Origin: Candidatus Latescibacteria bacterium 4484_181
GTDB lineage: Bacteria; Latescibacterota; MVCY01
Assembly (NCBI GenBank): GCA_002049985.1
Contig: MVCY01000051.1
Coordinates: 1-5,702, forward strand
Direction: 5' to 3'
DNA: 5,702 bases
The first letter of the stretch is position 1, and each line of letters begins with the position of its first letter. This document shows, piece by piece, positions 5,533-5,702 of the stretch. Both the position numbers and the translations under genes were made by a program. Under the pieces are notes generated by a model that saw only the letters and a program-made list of their open reading frames with translations, ran no database searches and was not told the origin of the DNA.

Positions 5533-5591
5533 AAACCCAGATTCGGGAAGATACCTCTGAAGTCCTTTCTATCTATTGCGCCGATCGAATC

Positions 5592-5607
5592 GGGCTCTGG
5601 AGAGCCC
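5592..5607 (+). terminator. GGGCTC/GAGCCC hairpin, weak terminator or expression platform
   Basis: GGGCTC-TGGA-GAGCCC is a perfect 6-bp G+C-rich stem, followed by TCTCACAG rather than a U tract. That makes it a poor intrinsic terminator for aroF. A second GAGCCC at 5633-5638 can pair with the same GGGCTC, and CTCAC (5609-5613) can pair with GTGAG (5631-5635). Two mutually exclusive folds are therefore possible. Confidence 0.3.
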
Positions 5608-5702
5608 TCTCACAGAAATAGATATCTTAAGTGAGCCCACAGCACCGGCAGCAACTCCATTTTTCCGACAGGATCTGCAGACCTATCAAACAAACAAGGC
5701 CT

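Larger units (their letters stand above)
5427..5702 (+). other. Non-coding region after aroF up to the window edge
   Basis: No credible gene starts in these 276 bp. A 17-codon frame at 5430 has no ribosome site. The stretch holds the RNA candidate at 5476-5532 and the hairpin at 5592-5607. No classical stem plus U-tract terminator for aroF is visible. Confidence 0.6.

Noticed and set aside
5490..5560. Cobalamin riboswitch (AATCCGGTGCAAA and TCGGGAAG fragments)
   Set aside because: The conserved B12 box and the CCCGCCACTG segment are absent; only short fragments resemble it.

Overview
The window looks like an ordinary chromosomal stretch from a mesophilic-to-thermophilic, probably anaerobic bacterium of roughly 50% G+C. 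It uses many AGA/AGG and ATA codons, TTG/GTG starts, GGAG-type ribosome binding sites and sigma70-type promoters. No gene here fixes the phylum. The Thermotoga-type DAHP synthase and general style would fit Chloroflexota/Dehalococcoidia or a similar candidate lineage, but that is a weak inference.

Left part (1-1374, minus strand). A ROK-family transcriptional regulator (winged helix plus sugar-kinase fold) is read leftward from a consensus promoter, TTGACA-N17-TATAAT. Its last codons overlap by 14 bp the GTG start of a further gene that runs off the left edge, so the two form a translationally coupled pair. The target of the regulator is probably in that cut-off operon.

Middle (1375-2529). 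About 1.2 kb shows no credible protein gene. It does contain an orphan sigma70-like promoter at 1654, two good operator-like inverted repeats (1838-1860 and 2382-2402), and a hairpin-rich, G+C-richer block (about 2033-2274) that looks like a structured intergenic repeat or RNA.

Right part (2530-5426, plus strand). ruvX/yqgF (Holliday-junction-resolvase-like, rRNA maturation nuclease fold) overlaps by 11 bp with mltG (endolytic peptidoglycan transglycosylase). After a 283-bp gap with three small hairpins comes a complete type I-beta DAHP synthase, the first enzyme of aromatic amino-acid synthesis, with its N-terminal ferredoxin-like regulatory domain.

Right end (5427-5702). No gene starts here. 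The first half holds a compact two-stem RNA candidate with GGCAAACC and GCAAAGC boxes in the order and position seen in class I cyclic-di-GMP (GEMM) riboswitches. It departs from the consensus at important positions. It is followed by a GGGCTC/GAGCCC hairpin with a second, competing GAGCCC. If real, it would control a gene beyond the right edge. This is the most interesting lead in the window; nothing here amounts to a clear new multi-gene system.
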